Source: an uncultured Desulfotignum sp.
GTDB lineage: Bacteria; Desulfobacterota; Desulfobacteria; Desulfobacterales; Desulfobacteraceae
NCBI GenBank assembly: GCA_937951975.1
Contig: CALGAJ010000319.1
Location: forward strand, 1 to 14,008
Direction of reading: 5' to 3'
Length of the DNA: 14,008 nucleotides
Below the pieces are notes generated by a model. The model was not told the origin of the DNA, did no database searches, and saw only the letters and a program-made list of their open reading frames with translations. Position 1 is the stretch's first letter. Each line of letters starts with the position of its first letter. Both the position numbers and the translations under genes were made by a program. This document shows positions 13,662 to 14,008 of this stretch, in pieces.

Positions 13662-14008
13662 GCCGGTTTCTTTTCCGTGATCTTTCGCAGCTCACTGTCT
13701 CTGACCTCCCGCCGCAGCAGTTTGCCCACCTTGGATTTGGGCAGCATATCCCGGAACTCCACATATCCGGGCACCTTATAGGATGCCAGGCGGTCGGCGC
13801 ACCATTTGATCAGCTCCACCCCGCCCACGCCCCGGGCATCTTCCTTGAGCACCACAATGGCCTTGATCCGTTCCCCGGTTTTTTCATCGGGCACGCCGAT
13901 GACACAGGCGTTGATCACCGTGGGATGGTCCTGGAGCACGGCCTCGATCTCCGAGGCCGACACCCGGTATCCCTTGTGCTTGATGATGTCCGCGGACCGC
14001 TCCATGTA
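13658..14008 (-). CDS. AMP-forming acyl-CoA synthetase, C-terminal domain (5' end off the window)
   Basis: About 116 residues of the mobile C-terminal domain of the ANL superfamily are present. The hinge and A8 region read RSADIIKHKGYRVSASEIE. VIGVPDEKTGERIKA follows, and the A10 segment ASYKVPGYVEF ... LPKSKVGKLLRRE carries the catalytic Lys of the adenylation half-reaction. These enzymes activate carboxylic acids to acyl-CoA through an acyl-AMP. The substrate pocket is in the missing N-terminal domain, so fatty, aromatic or other acids cannot be told apart. The frame is open to the right edge, and the Met at 14005 is internal. The orphan kinase gene follows about 78 bases downstream on the same strand. 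Confidence 0.9.
   Translation of the reverse strand, partial: YMERSADIIKHKGYRVSASEIEAVLQDHPTVINACVIGVPDEKTGERIKAIVVLKEDARGVGGVELIKWCADRLASYKVPGYVEFRDMLPKSKVGKLLRREVRDSELRKITEKKPA

Overview
The window looks like a chromosomal stretch from an anaerobic, GC-moderate deltaproteobacterium of the sulfate-reducing Desulfobacterales type (inference). The grounds are the style of the signalling proteins, the mix of quaternary-amine methyltransferase genes with acyl-CoA chemistry, and strong GGAGG-type ribosome sites. No rRNA, tRNA, CRISPR array or insertion sequence was found.

Left flank (1-950): the 3' end of an unidentified gene is followed by a frameshifted, truncated flavodoxin remnant. Next to it is a complete vapBC toxin-antitoxin operon on the minus strand, with a well-formed promoter overlapped by a duplicated ATGCAT operator-like repeat. 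Positions 950-2708 hold three small enzyme genes. A metallo-beta-lactamase-fold hydrolase is transcribed leftwards. A SixA-type phosphohistidine phosphatase and a methylmalonyl-CoA-epimerase-like VOC protein are transcribed rightwards.

Centre (2723-11223): this is the core of the window. A minus-strand two-gene operon encodes a large membrane sensor kinase (periplasmic solute-binding domain, TM, GAF, PAS, HisKA, HATPase) and an NtrC-class sigma-54 activator. Divergent from it, across a 337-bp intergenic region, lies a plus-strand operon. It encodes an MttB-superfamily methyltransferase without pyrrolysine, a BCCT transporter with most of the betaine aromatic-box residues, and a GcvT/DmdA-family tetrahydrofolate-dependent methyltransferase. 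A consensus sigma-54 promoter (TTGGCACG-N4-TTGCT) sits about 50 bp before the first of these genes, with a dyad-symmetric candidate activator site near -91. The simplest reading is that the kinase senses a methylated osmolyte such as glycine betaine, a related betaine, carnitine or DMSP outside the cell. The activator then switches on uptake and stepwise demethylation of that compound. No corrinoid protein or MtgA/MtrH-like partner gene is present in the window.

Right flank (11224-14008), all on the minus strand: a mazEF-type toxin-antitoxin operon with its own promoter and terminator; a soluble sensor kinase with an RsbRD-type N-terminal domain, a PAS domain and an unusual G1 box, with no partner regulator in view; a 21-bp degenerate tandem repeat; and the C-terminal part of an AMP-forming acyl-CoA synthetase that runs off the edge.
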